Assembly: GCA_025529335.1 (NCBI GenBank)
Contig: JAMYHX010000116.1
Coordinates: 33,560-97,559, forward strand
DNA from: Rhizopus sp. PT2906
Lineage: Eukaryota; Mucoromycota; Mucoromycetes; Mucorales; Rhizopodaceae
Direction: 5' to 3'
Length of the DNA: 64,000 bases
A model generated the notes under the pieces. It ran no database searches, was not told the origin of the DNA, and saw only the letters and a list, made by a program, of their open reading frames with translations. The translations under genes were made by a program, and so were the position numbers. Position 1 is the first letter of the stretch; the number at the start of each line of letters is the position of its first letter. Shown here piece after piece: positions 24,531 to 35,763 of this stretch.

Positions 24531-25608
24531 ATGTCTACCTCAGTGAAAGAAATGACCGTTGCCAGCTGGGAAAAAGTTGGCTCTATTGAATTAGTCACAA
24601 AGAAATTACCAGAATTAAAGCCGGGTGAGCTTTTGGTTAAAGTTGCTGCTTCTGGAATTTGCGGTAAGTCACCTATTACTGATATACATCATGATACTAA
24701 CAAAGTCTATAGGTACGGACTTACACATCTGTAAGGGCGAAACACCACAAGCTACTCAAAAGGTCGTGGTTGGACATGAATTCTGTGGATACGTCGAGAA
24801 ACTGCACCCCGAGACTAAAGCTCTTGTCAAAGAAGGTGATTTGGTTGCTATTGACCCCAACATTCCCTGTAACCAATGTGGATTCTGTCGTAACAAGAAA
24901 TATCATCTTTGTACAGACCTCTTTTGTATTGGCGTCACTGTTGATGGTGGTATGTCACAATATGTTGCAATTCCAGCACGTGCTGCTGTCAAAGTTCCTT
25001 CCCATGTCCCTCCAGAAGTCGCCTGTTTATCCGAACCTCTCTCATGCGTTGTTCATGCTGTTGATAAAGGTAATATCAAAACCGGTGACTCTGTACTCGT
25101 TATTGGTGCTGGTCCTATTGGTTTGATGGTAACTGCTCTTGCTAATGCCAGTGGAGGAAAAGTGTCCGTGATTGAGCCTACGGAGCTTAGACGCCAAAAG
25201 GCAAAGGAGATCTTTGGTGCTTCTGAAGTGTATGCCCCCGGCGTCTTGGGTCCCGTTAACGGTGCTCTTGGTGAAGGATACGATGTTGTGTTCGAATGTG
25301 CTGGTCGACCCAACACCTGCGATGATGCTGTAAAATTCGCCAAAGCTGGAGGCACTGTCGTTTGGGTCGGTGTTGCAAAAGTAGAAGACCGCGTATCTGT
25401 GTCTCCCTATGATATTTACAGAAGAGAACTGACCATCACCTCAACTTTTACAAACCCATATGGAATTGATCGTGCAGTAAAGATTCTCGCAGAGGGTAGA
25501 ATAGATTGGAGTGCACTTGTTTCCCATACCTTTAGCTTGAATGAATTTGACAAGGCTTGGGAGGTGTTTACCGCTGGTACAGGCTTGAAAGTGGTGGTTA
25601 AGCCCTAA
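24531..25608 (+). CDS. Zinc-dependent medium-chain dehydrogenase (polyol/arabinitol-sorbitol type)
   Basis: NAD(P)-dependent oxidation of a polyol to a ketose, or the reverse. Two exons; intron 24664-24712. Catalytic zinc ligands: Cys of GICGTDLHIC, His-Glu of VVGHEFCG, and Glu of LSEPLSC. Structural zinc site with four Cys: CNQCGFCRNKKYHLC. Rossmann nucleotide-binding GAGPIGLM is followed by VIEPTELRRQKA; Glu then Arg-Arg beyond the second strand leave NADP use possible. Best family resemblance is to fungal D-arabinitol/sorbitol dehydrogenases rather than ethanol dehydrogenase. Length (about 343 residues) is normal. Its head-to-head sugar transporter suggests joint use of a sugar or polyol. 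Confidence 0.88.
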
Positions 25609-25857
25609 GTCAATATCCTCCCTCTTTTTTTCTTTACTATTATGTATATATAATAAATGACACACATGATACATCACCTTTCTTTATGTAGTGTTTTGGG
25701 CGTACAACCCTTAAGGATGAAACTTTATTTTATTCCTGAATAAAACATCTATCGAGACCAGTTTTATAACAAAATAGCTGCTTTTTTTTTGCAAATGAAA
25801 ACCGGCCAGCAGCTTTCCTGAGTTTTTTATGGATGTCGGTAAAAGAGATGAGCCAAG

Positions 25858-27874
25858 TTAAGCGGCTTTAGGGTTTTTTCTTCTAGCGAGTAATGTTGAT
25901 TTATCCATGTTTAGGTCAATGAAACTGCTGTGTTGTTTTGGTTTTGGTTTCTTCGCCTTTTTTATTGACTCTTCATGACCCAGTGCCTCTAATTTCATTT
26001 GCAGCTCTCTTAACTGTTTATCTGTTACTATTTTCCCTTCGCTTGCTGAAGTCTGTAGGGAAGATGTCTCATCGGTATCTTCTTCTGTTGATGTATCGTC
26101 GTTTTCCTCACCTTGTGCATTTACAGCATTTCTAAACAACACACGTTGATCGTCCTGAGGCTTTGTCTTCAAGTGATTACGTCTTGCTTTTTCTTCGGCC
26201 ATACGATGCACAGTATAAGAGATATCAAACATTTCCTTCATAGATGCAACTCCTGAATACAAATCTCTACGGGGGGTTACGGTTCCAGAAGCAATGACTG
26301 AAGGAGCACGGGAGTTGGCGCGTGAGTTGGCACGAGAGTTTACGACGGATGACGCACCAGATGAAGGAGTAGCCTCCTCTAGTTCCTGTTGATCTCTATT
26401 GCGTTCCAAGATCATGCGTTTAAAAGCTTCGGCTTCAGTTTCGTGAGGATTTTTCATACGGTTAAGTGCTTCTTCAAGTATTGAAGCCTTGGGGGTTGAA
26501 GATATGTCAGGCAAATGGTCATCAGCAACTGCACCATTTTCTTTTGCTTGTTCTAATTTCTAAATGATTGGTTAAAAATCCAATACAGCCGAGTGATATA
26601 TTAGGCAATATCGCTTACTTGTTTTTTCATCCAAGGATGTTCTAGAAATTGCCCGATACTATAACGTTTCTTTGGATCGACGCATAATAAATTTTCTATC
26701 AAGTCTTTGGCTTCAGTCGAGATATTATCCCACCATGGGCTTAAGAAAGTATAACGGCCTTTAGCTACCTTTTCGGTCAGGACGCTAATACTCTCATCAT
26801 AGAAGGGAGGGAAGCCGCAAAGCAAAGTATAGAGAACACAACCAAGTGCCCACATATCGACAGATCGGGAATACCGCTGATCATTTACAATCTCTGGAGC
26901 TGTATATCCTACAGTACCACAAGGTGTTCTAGTTTGTTCATCCCATATCACTTTGGATAAACCAAAATCAGCAATCTTCACTTGACCAATTCCACCGCCA
27001 CCTAATCCTTCTACAAATTTCCCTTCATCTTCTTTGGGTTCGTCAAATTCGTTGGGTGGTAGTGGGGTGTCACGTTCCATAAATTCAATTGGTGTAAATA
27101 GCAAGTTTTCGGGTTTAATATCTCTATAAATGATCTTTAGTGTTTCCGTATACGGATTTAATGAAACCTTATATACCTGTGAACAACCCCTTTCTCCTCA
27201 TGCAAGTATCGAATTCCATCTGCAACTTGTTTAATGCAGTGACGGGCAAGATCTTCACTTAAATAAGTGAGACGGACAATTTGATGAAATAATTCCCCAC
27301 CCTCGCATAGTTCCAGTACAAGAAAGAAATGCTATCGGTGTATTTGGATTAGTGCAACTGAAGAATAAACGGCCCTCTTTTCCATCTTTCATGTAACATT
27401 TACTTCTTTGGTTTCCATAAAGTCTAATAGTTTAACAATCGATGGATGATCTAAAGTTCTCATTATTTGTGCTTCTTTTAAAACACTTGCTTTCTAAGAA
27501 AAAAAAAAAGAGATAAGTTTTTTATTGTTTACTTTGCAAATCACACACCTGTTGATTATTTATCTCTGCCTTCTTGACAATTTTGATAGCCACTTTTTCG
27601 TTGGTTTTTAAGTTTATAGCCTCATATACTTTGGAGAATGCACCACTAGAGAAATACATTTTTGTGTAGTTAGCATAAGCCTAATACTGTGTATATATTT
27701 GTTGTCCTACTCTCCAAGCTTTGCTGTCAACTGATAGGCACCAAGCTCTGGGTAACTTGGCATGGTATTTTTGGCTTTTTTCTCCTCCTCTACGATTTTA
27801 GCAGCTGCTTCATATTTCTGGCCTCCCAAATAGGAGCTTTTAATGAAATTCTTTATCTGACTGAAAACTGCCAT
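25858..27874 (-). CDS. Rck2/Srk1-type CaMK-like Ser/Thr protein kinase
   Basis: Stress-MAPK-activated kinase family (yeast Rck2, fission yeast Srk1), cytoplasmic/nuclear, acting below Hog1/Sty1 in those fungi. Start at 27874 (MAVFSQIKNFIKSSYLG), then MPSYPELGAYQLTAKLGDG joined by an intron to AFSKVYEAINL (Gly loop), AIKIVKK (Lys), LDHPSIVKLLDF, DIKPENLLFTPIEF with the family's insert (GLGGGGIGQVKIADFGLSK, DFG), CGTVGYTAPEIV (activation segment), DMWALGCVLYTLLCGFPPFYDE and LLCVDPKKRYSIGQFLEHPW. The C-terminal tail ends SFIDLNMDKSTLLARRKNP, close to a conserved fungal Rck2 tail motif. About seven exons, all catalytic motifs intact. Confidence 0.92.
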
Positions 27875-29280
27875 TTATTCCGAAAACTAGAGAAAAAAAA
27901 AGAAAACAAAAAAAGAAAGCTCCACAATCTGCAATGGTTTTAAGTTGCCAAATAAAGTTGAATGACCGACTCAATAATTTCTATGTGTTGTTTTCAGAAT
28001 TTAATATCGTATTGGACTGGCAGGAATCTATTAGATATCAAGTGATGATGATCCAATGTTTGCAGCAGGTAAATTATTTAATTAATAAAGAAAGAGAGAG
28101 AGAGAGAGAGCAACTTATGCCAAATGATGTACACTTTATTCAAAAATGTGACCTCTTTATTAATGCTGTAATATCGTTGATCCTCATTAAGGTTAGGACA
28201 AACTATCAATCATAAACGTGACTCATTCGATGAGGGGGGTTTGTAGTCATGCAAAACTATTAAAACTTTCCCTTTTCTATTTTTAACAAGGTATGATGAT
28301 AGCATTCATGCTTTCGGACCTCAGCAGGTCTCAGCAGATGTCAGCAGATTCTAAATTTTATCAGTAATTTGAACATCAAGACACGCTCTTTTTCCCTTGA
28401 AGTGATATCGCATTGTGTCAAAATAAGTTGTGCGATGTGTTCAATGTGAACAAGCATACATCTTTAATACGCATTCTACGAACTAAAGAACACGAACATT
28501 CACGTGATTCAAGTTACATCAAAGTGAAACTATATGCCCTGCCTCAAAACCAAGACAAAACAATATTGCGCGAGTTGATGTTTGAGAAGAGCATAAACAC
28601 ATCAATTATTGCGAAGCAGTCGGAAACTTATGCTCATATGGTGTATGTATGTGGTCACACGGTACCAAAAGGATCCTTACAGCAACCTGAATACCGAAAA
28701 AAAAAAAAAAAATGTGTGATTTCAATAGGAAAAACAGGGTCAGGATCCAAAGGCTTATTGTCTGGGACCGTAAATAGGAAAAACCACAAATGTTATTTTT
28801 AAGAATTGATCGTTCTTCTTGACAAGTCTACCTTTATGCGAACATAAAGCGAAACAAAAGCAATTGTCAAATCTATCACGGATTTAAGCGCAATCTTTGC
28901 TTCAAAGTCGAACTAAAGACAATTCAACACATTCCTACGATATTAATGTTTCACGAACTGTGGAAGAAAAGAAAAGTGTGTGCGTCTGACCCAGAGCTTG
29001 TATCAGGCACTTTGACAAATCTGTACACTTAAATTCGCATAGTGAGTATGAATAGTGAGCACAAAAAGAACTATTTTTCCCTAAAGGCATCTCTTAATAA
29101 GTCGGATTAACAAATACTGTTTTTAAGATGTCATCGAGAGGACGTAACGATGTATATTTAGAAGCAATAATAGCTTTCTATATTCCATAGTTGAAAAAGA
29201 AAGTTTGTTACCAGCACTTATCTCAAAGTCTTTGTATACTTTATTTTTATGAGGACATGAATTACTAAATTATAGGATGA
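27875..29280. other. Intergenic 1.4 kb, no recognised gene
   Basis: Between two minus-strand genes; holds the Rck2 promoter and the HEI10 3' flank. A GA microsatellite lies near 28091-28110 and a short tandem TCAGCAG-type repeat near 28318-28350. One open frame (28413-28802, no early ATG) of about 129 codons is unrecognised; it contains an Ala/Tyr/His-rich part (AKQSETYAHMVYVCGH) and could be a decayed transposon piece. I do not call it a gene. Confidence 0.45.
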
Positions 29281-30672
29281 TCATTCATGCTTTAGAGAAC
29301 GATATTTATGATGTCTATGATAATGACGATGCCGGCTTTCATCTCCTGTTTTCCCATCTAACTCATTTGGCTGTACGAATCCACTGGCATTTCTTGTTGC
29401 ATATCTACTGCTTCGAGTAGAATAAACTGATTTTATTGGAGAAGGTATCCTACTAATGCTTGCTCTTACAGAAGGTGATGGCCTTCTTGCAGATGCTGGC
29501 GCTGCAAGAGGTGCAGTAGGAGTAAATGTTGTAGGTGCATTTGTTCCAGCAATTGTAGGTCTATTACTATGACTTGTATATCCTGTTCTTTGTGCACCAT
29601 AGGCTGCTCCCTAATATTCAATTGAGTTAAAAATAGAAAAGTTAAGCATCCTTTACCATTCTAGTAGCCGATGATATAACTGACGAAGCGGTTGGAATAA
29701 GGTTATTCTGTTGCTGCTGCATATTTGGCTGAATAGTCTTCCGCTTGAGTTTCTCATACATATTCTAAGCTATATATAAGCCATTTGCTCTTTCTAATAC
29801 ATGGTTTATTACCTGTAGCTTTTGAAATTGTTTGGTCTTTTCCTCTAGCTGATTGTATAATTGCTGATATTTCCTTTTTTCCATTTCCTTTTCCTTAACC
29901 AATGCTATTGTATATGTTACTAAAGTGTTCATGTATGCATATGTGCTAGAGTATTTCGTAACCTGTCTGTTTCTCTCTCTCGACTACAATAATAAATAAA
30001 AAGATTCGATCACCATGTATTATGCTCCAATCGTTATTTTTACCTTTTAAAATATTATTAAAATCACGATTCATCATATTGTATTGCTCTCTTAATGAAT
30101 TATACTTATCCTCTATGTTGCTTTGCAGCATAGATTGAAAGCATAACTCTTGTGAAATTTGATATTCATAAAATGCTATTGCTCGACCACTAATATCCAA
30201 GATAACCTCTGGCTTCAATCCAGCTAATACAGACTATATAGGTGTAAGGGCCCATTATAAGAGTTTTGTAGTTATCTTTTTAGTTACTGATTTATACTGC
30301 TCACTTGGATTTAATTGTGTCATTATGATATCTCCACTTGAAAGAATTGTTTGAATTTATGGTTTTCATCCTTTTTCATTTCCTACTTTTACTTACCTTT
30401 CCGTTAGACTTGTATTACATGCAGGACAAACAAGTGCCTCCGTAAATTTTCTATTCGAACAATCCAAGCAAAAAATATCTATATACATATCAAGCTAAGA
30501 ACTACAAACAATTAATATAGTACAATATTGCCGTACGTGAACAAGAAGTAACGCATGTCTAAAGACATTATTATTCAGCTCTTTGGATTATTATTTTCAT
30601 TTTTACTTGTGTTTCTATCGAAAGAGGTTTTCTGCATTGTATTATATTACAATGAATATCCGCTTCTGCCAT
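29281..30672 (-). CDS. HEI10/CCNB1IP1-type meiotic RING E3 ligase
   Basis: HEI10 marks crossover sites on meiotic chromosomes in plants and animals. Start at 30672; small exons spell MAEADIHCNIIQCRKPL, TCVTSCSHIFCLDCSNRKF and VCPACNTSLTE, a RING with the family's Cys/His order. Next come IIMTQLNPSEQYKS and SVLAGLKPEVILDISGRAIA, nearly matching the animal HEI10 segment (LSPSEEYK..VLAGLRPEIVLDISSRALAF). A coiled coil follows (LVKEKEMEKRKYQQLYNQLE...QFQKLQ), then a Ser/Pro/Arg tail (RASISRIPSPIKSVYSTRSS) and a His/Arg-rich end (RHRHYHRHHKYRS). Seven or so exons with canonical sites. Strong identification; suggests retained meiotic machinery. Confidence 0.9.
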
Positions 30673-31535
30673 TTTTGCTTGTTTGAAAAGAGAAGATCAA
30701 AGGAAAGAAGAACATAATTAGTTACAAAAACTATGTCAACTTCAATATAGTATCAAAATACAAAAGCAATATACTAACACATAACACCTCTATTGACAAC
30801 AAATTCATGTATATTATTTGCATATATCACAAATTCGATGCTTCATATTTGGGCTCAATCTTTATTGTTTTGATTGAAGTAAAAAAAAAAGAGACAAAAG
30901 CTACTTAGAAAGAACTAATATAGTCAAAGTATCTCATATTTTAAATAATAATATAGTGATCCCAACATGCTAAGTTTGAATGTATCAGATGCCATTTCAA
31001 TGTGATTACAAGAACTTACTCCGTACTGATGGTATTCTAAGAGGGTGTTTTTTTGGGAAGAAACGATATAAGTCGTATCGCTTTTATAAAAAGAGTTATG
31101 ATTACGACTATCATCTGTAGGTGAACGCTTATTGAACTTACACTCTATCTACCGCAATCGCCAATGCTCTAATTATTAGTAGAGAATCTTTTGTCTAAAT
31201 AATTTCAAGTATGAGTTCTGCTATACAAATAACCACTTGGGCATGGGGCTCAGATGCTACTTCTAAAAATACTAGTAGCTGGTTGCTCCATGAAAAGAAA
31301 TAATCAACATTGCTAACAATGTAGTTTCTTCCCAAGTCCTAATTTCAAGAAAGACATGTAAAAGATCATCTTTCAAAGCTGCCGACAAATGTGCGTGCCT
31401 CGTAATTCGAGTAATGCAACCATTGACAGCCAATAAGAATGCATTAAAAGCAATAGAGTGTAGCTACGGGTGTTTTTAGGATCACGTGAAAAAAGTGGAA
31501 TGAGTTGAGTTCCACTTTCTGTGGAAAGTGTGAAG
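30673..31535. other. Intergenic, nothing recognised
   Basis: AT-rich 860 bases between the HEI10 start and the tRNA gene. Must contain the HEI10 promoter. No open frame with protein-like content and no clear repeat. Confidence 0.5.
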
Positions 31536-31607
31536 GGTCTCGTGATGTAATTGGTTAGCATATAAGACTCTGAATCTTATCATCCGAGTTCGAGTCTCGG
31601 CGAGACC
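31536..31607 (+). tRNA. tRNA-Gln (anticodon CUG)
   Basis: 72-base tRNA folds perfectly without an intron: acceptor GGTCTCG/CGAGACC (7 bp), D arm ATGT/GCAT with loop AATTGGTTA, anticodon stem TAAGA/TCTTA with loop CTCTGAA, T stem CCGAG/CTCGG with loop TTCGAGT. The anticodon CTG reads CAG (Gln). B-box sequence AGTTCGAGTCT is present. CCA is not encoded, as in eukaryotes. Confidence 0.96.
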
Positions 31608-31613
31608 TTTTTT
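31608..31613 (+). terminator. RNA polymerase III terminator
   Basis: Run of six T immediately after the tRNA 3' end, the standard Pol III stop signal. Confidence 0.85.
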
Positions 31614-33017
31614 ATGTAATCTTCAACGGATAAATGTTTTGGCGTTTTATGCTCATAAATGTAATTTTTTGTTAGTACCATTTTTGGTACTTGTCAACAC
31701 TGGTAATATTATGCATTCATATACAAGTTTTAACCATCTATCATTTTTTATTACCTTTCTCATTATTTTAAATCATGTATTATCATTTTACATTACTTAT
31801 ATTTTATCCACTTTGGATTAATATATATATATTTCATAAACTTTTTGAAATAAACGACAACAATCTCATCTTTATATTGATCCCCTTTTTGGTATCTTTG
31901 TACACTACATGCACTATGCAAGTTTTCATGATTTATGATTAATGACTTATCATATATCATATATCATTTACCATTTACCATTTACAATTTACCATTTACA
32001 ATTTACCATTTACAATTTACCATTTACCATTTACCATTTACCATTTACCATTTATTATTTATTATTTATCATTTATTTTATATCGCATATATAGTTATCC
32101 AAACAGTATAAATATCCTTAAATCATCTTTGAAATAAACGACATCTTAGGACTCAATCTTTCTGATCACAATAACTTCTCTTATATCTTAAGCAACATTT
32201 TGCTTATATAACTTCTTTATTTTTATCTTTTTACTTTATCACTCAAGACTTAGCATTATATTACTCTATATTGATCTTATATAAAGATCTGGTGGTCACT
32301 ATAATACCAAATTCTACTTATAAGTCCTTTTTTAAACCTTACTACTAACACATTTCATCTTTCTAACGCCCAGTAATATTTCTCTAAAGAACCAAACACT
32401 TCCTTTCAGGAACATAATTCATTCTTCTCGTCGCTACTCTTTTTAAAAGAAAATTATCAATTAGTAAAAGATTTTCAATCTATTGTAAAAAAGCGTTCGT
32501 ATATCTTTTTGTATCTTTACAAGTTTATCACAAGAAACTATTATCTTACAAAAAGTTCTGGTGATCAAATAACGACATATTACCAACATATTCAACAGCA
32601 TCTATACACAAAACCAAAATTTACATTATATTATCCAAGCTCAAAACTTGGCTCTTACTTACATTTCGTCATCTTATAAATAAATTTTTGCTTTAACGAT
32701 AAGTTCTTTGTCTATTCTGAGATAAAGACTTGAAGAATATGGAACAGACTTTATTCAAAGCTTTCTTTATCAATTTTTTCCATTTACTGTGAAAATGATT
32801 AATGAGTATGTCCTTTTATATATGAAGGGGAAAAGTAATAACTTACATAAGTCTAATGCTTACTACGTATAATTCATATTCATTATCATACACTATATTG
32901 CTACAGAGAGCAAATCTCTTTAAAATGATATTATAAAAAAAGTATAAATGATGAAAAAGTGTACATGTGTTTATTTTTAAAAGAAAATACAAAGAAATGA
33001 CATGATGAATTAATCTA
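31614..33017. other. AT-rich repeat-bearing intergenic DNA next to the tRNA
   Basis: 1.4 kb with no gene seen. Contains the heptamer array at 31965-32048; the string TTGAAATAAACGACA appears twice (about 31845 and 32129), each including AATAAA; and two related strings, AGATCTGGTGGTCAC (about 32286) and AGTTCTGGTGATCAA (about 32554). Such internal duplications beside a Pol III gene are compatible with an old LTR-type insertion, but no coding part is left to prove it. Confidence 0.4.
31965..32048 (+). repeat. Tandem heptamer array (CATTTAC)12
   Basis: Twelve consecutive 7-base units of CATTTAC with occasional AATTTAC variants, fading into TATTATT repeats to about 32075. Not a CRISPR array: there are no spacers. 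Confidence 0.9.
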
Positions 33018-35657
33018 TTAAAACCTGAATACTTCCACCCTATAGACTGGTATACCTTGCTCGCCACCGAATTTGCCATTCTTTTTCTTTCTAAAGCGAG
33101 TCAATTCATCATATGGTGCGTCCGCGTTCTCTTGTCTAGCTTTTCTTTCTAATGATTTCTTTGCGCGTGCATGCTTATGTTTACGGTTGTAAGCACCTAG
33201 GATATTTCTCAGCTGCTCAAGGTCATCAATAACCTCAATCTCATGAGAAGTCAGTTCACGCAAAGTATGAACAACGGATTGTAATGATGGCTCCAAGATA
33301 AGTGTTGGGAAGTGAACATCCAATATACTGTTGCAAAAATCGACAATCTATATAAGGAGCAATAAGAAACAGCGTACATTAGATAAATAAAATGACTTAC
33401 ATTGCTGCGATTGTTTAAATTTGAGGATTTTTCCTTTAACCAAACGGCAAGTGTCTGTAAGATGATAGGTAATTCGGCTGCATTGATTCGCTTTAGTGAT
33501 TGCTGAAGGAAGATATCATTTCTAGGAGCTTCTACGATTGACTTGAAGTATGTGTTGAATCTAGCGGTATCCCATTCTTTGCTATCTTCATTATGTATGC
33601 TGATCAATGCCTTTATGAGTGTTACCAAGTCATTTTCAGGAATATCATTAACTGTTTCAAGTATAATAGGCAAAAGCGCCCATTCTTTTCTTTCCAGGAG
33701 CGCGTTGATGATGCCTTTTTCGCAGTAGTTACTACGAATAAGTGACTTCTTCAATAAATAAAGAAGTACATCCACTGGCCAAAAGCTGTTGTCTCCCTGT
33801 GATTCAAAGCAGCGTGAAACAATCTTTGAGACAAAAAATTGTGACAATTCAACCGACTTCTTTTTTGAAGGCTGATATCTGTTCAGCATAATGTTGCGAT
33901 ATTGTTCTGTCTTGGCCTCAAGATGGGCCTCTGTCATAGTTGTATCGTTATCCTCGGTCACATCAACTCTCTTCACACGAATGTAATCAAAGAATGTGTC
34001 AGCAAACTTGTCCTCAGAGACATCAGGACGCAGTAAGTCAGCAAGTACTTTTGCTTCCACATCTTGGATCTTGTGAATTTTCGATACCCATTTTTCATAG
34101 ATTTCATCAGAGTCCTGTAAATCGGCTGAAAAGTGTATTTCACGCATCACTGTTTCTTTTCCGCTTCGTGAATAACCAATGTTGTCTGCTGAATCAAGAT
34201 TCTCGCTGATGCCCATGAATTCAACCGTTTGCTTCATCTTTCCCATAGCTGCCATTAAAGAAACTGGTTCGCTGTAATAAGGACAGAGCATGACAACTGA
34301 AGTAGTGTCTACTATCTTCTTTGATGACTTTCCACTATTTTTCGAGCCTTCTGCATCTATGAATGAAATCGTGATGGCTAAATGAGAGTTGGGTAAAGTG
34401 GCAATGCTGCAAACACAGTTCTTGTTGGCTACGTTTTTCTCTGATGTTTTGATAGTCTGTTCTGCCTGTAGTGTGCCATACTTGATATCCCAGACGCTCA
34501 CGACATGCTCTGCTTCGCTGCTATTCTTCTTATTTCCTGTTCGAGGGGCGATCATGGCCACATAGCTATCGCCCAAAGGCGCAGTAGCTGCTACGTTACC
34601 TAGAGACTTGTCGCTAAATCGGTATCCATTCAATTTGATGGATAGATGTTCGGTCAAATGACTTGCAATCTTCTTGGATGAGCTATATTTTAACTGTAGA
34701 CGCCATACGGTCCAAGTACCAGCTACGCTCAGAATAGTCAAACGTCCGTCAATAGGGTCTAAAGTGAATGCGATAGGCTTCTCGGCTAATTTAATATCGA
34801 TGCTGGCAAGGTTATCTATACTTCTACGTTCGACATTGACATAATCAAGCTTTACTGTGTAAGTGTCTGACCCAACAGAGTTGCTGACAGTAACAACAAT
34901 CGTAGATCTAGGAGGAACCATTGAGGAAGGAATACAACAGTGAGCATTAGAAGTAACAAAGACAGTAGACCATGCAACACGAGTGTTTTTCTGACCCTTT
35001 TGCTTTGCAATTAAACGTTCGAGATCTTTGGTGTTTAATTCAACAGATCCACTTTCGCTAATCATAATAACATGTGATTGTAAGACAGGTGATATATGTA
35101 TAGCACTAATACGTTCATCAAACTGCAGGATAGAATGTGAGATTGGTAGAATAATAATAAAAGAGATCCCTTACACTTTTGGTAATGTGGTCCAAGTTGT
35201 CATTATCGTTGTTTTTTATGTTTTTCCATAGCCAGACTGTTTTATATTCTTCGTCCTTTAATAAATCAGGGCTGGAAGCTACAATAGCGTAGGTGTAATC
35301 AGTTGATTCAGGATCACTACCGCCGTCCTGATGAGTAGCTGGAGCAGCAAAGAGAACGCCAGGAGGTGCATTCCATGACTTTATACACTTTTGATCTATT
35401 GTCTAAAATGGAAGTGAGTTGATCTAGTTCTTATAGTACTAAATAAAAACTGTCTTTACGTTGTATATCTTAAAGCCTTCGCCCTGAACAGTGACAGCTA
35501 CTTGATCAGCCGTATCAGAGCGATCGGCAGTATGGATGGGGTCCAAAACGGATTCCAAAGCATTAATGCTGACAGTGAATAAGCGACTACTGTCTTCATT
35601 GAGTTTCTTATTAAACCGTGCAAGTGGAAATGCTTCCTCTAAGACAAAGCCTGGCAT
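33018..35657 (-). CDS. NOL11/Utp8-like t-UTP ribosome biogenesis factor
   Basis: Nucleolar protein of the transcription-associated UTP subcomplex of the small-subunit processome, needed for pre-18S processing. Start 35657 (MPGFVLEEAFPLARF). N-terminal beta-propeller-like part (VVSVWDIKYGTLQAEQTIK, then MLCPYYSEPVSLMAAMGKMK) aligns with the human NOL11 segment SVWNIKFQTLQ ... LAGALGKLK. The C-terminal half is alpha-helical (FWPVDVLLYLLKKSLI, LITLIKALISI-type repeats) and ends with the basic NRKHKHARAKKSLERKARQ and PVYRVEVFRF. Four exons; introns near 33349-33400, 35127-35175 and 35404-35460. The family is recognised from several separate segments, not one motif. Confidence 0.82.
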
Positions 35658-35763
35658 TGAGTATTGTTGTAGAATAACAAAAAAAAAAAGATACGAAAAA
35701 AGTGTAAATAATTTGGCAGGAAGTGAGGCTTAGATCGGTGTTTGAATGAACTGTTTATTGAGT

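Noticed and set aside
31965..32075. Possible CRISPR-like array
   Set aside because: Direct 7-bp tandem repeats without spacers in a eukaryotic genome.
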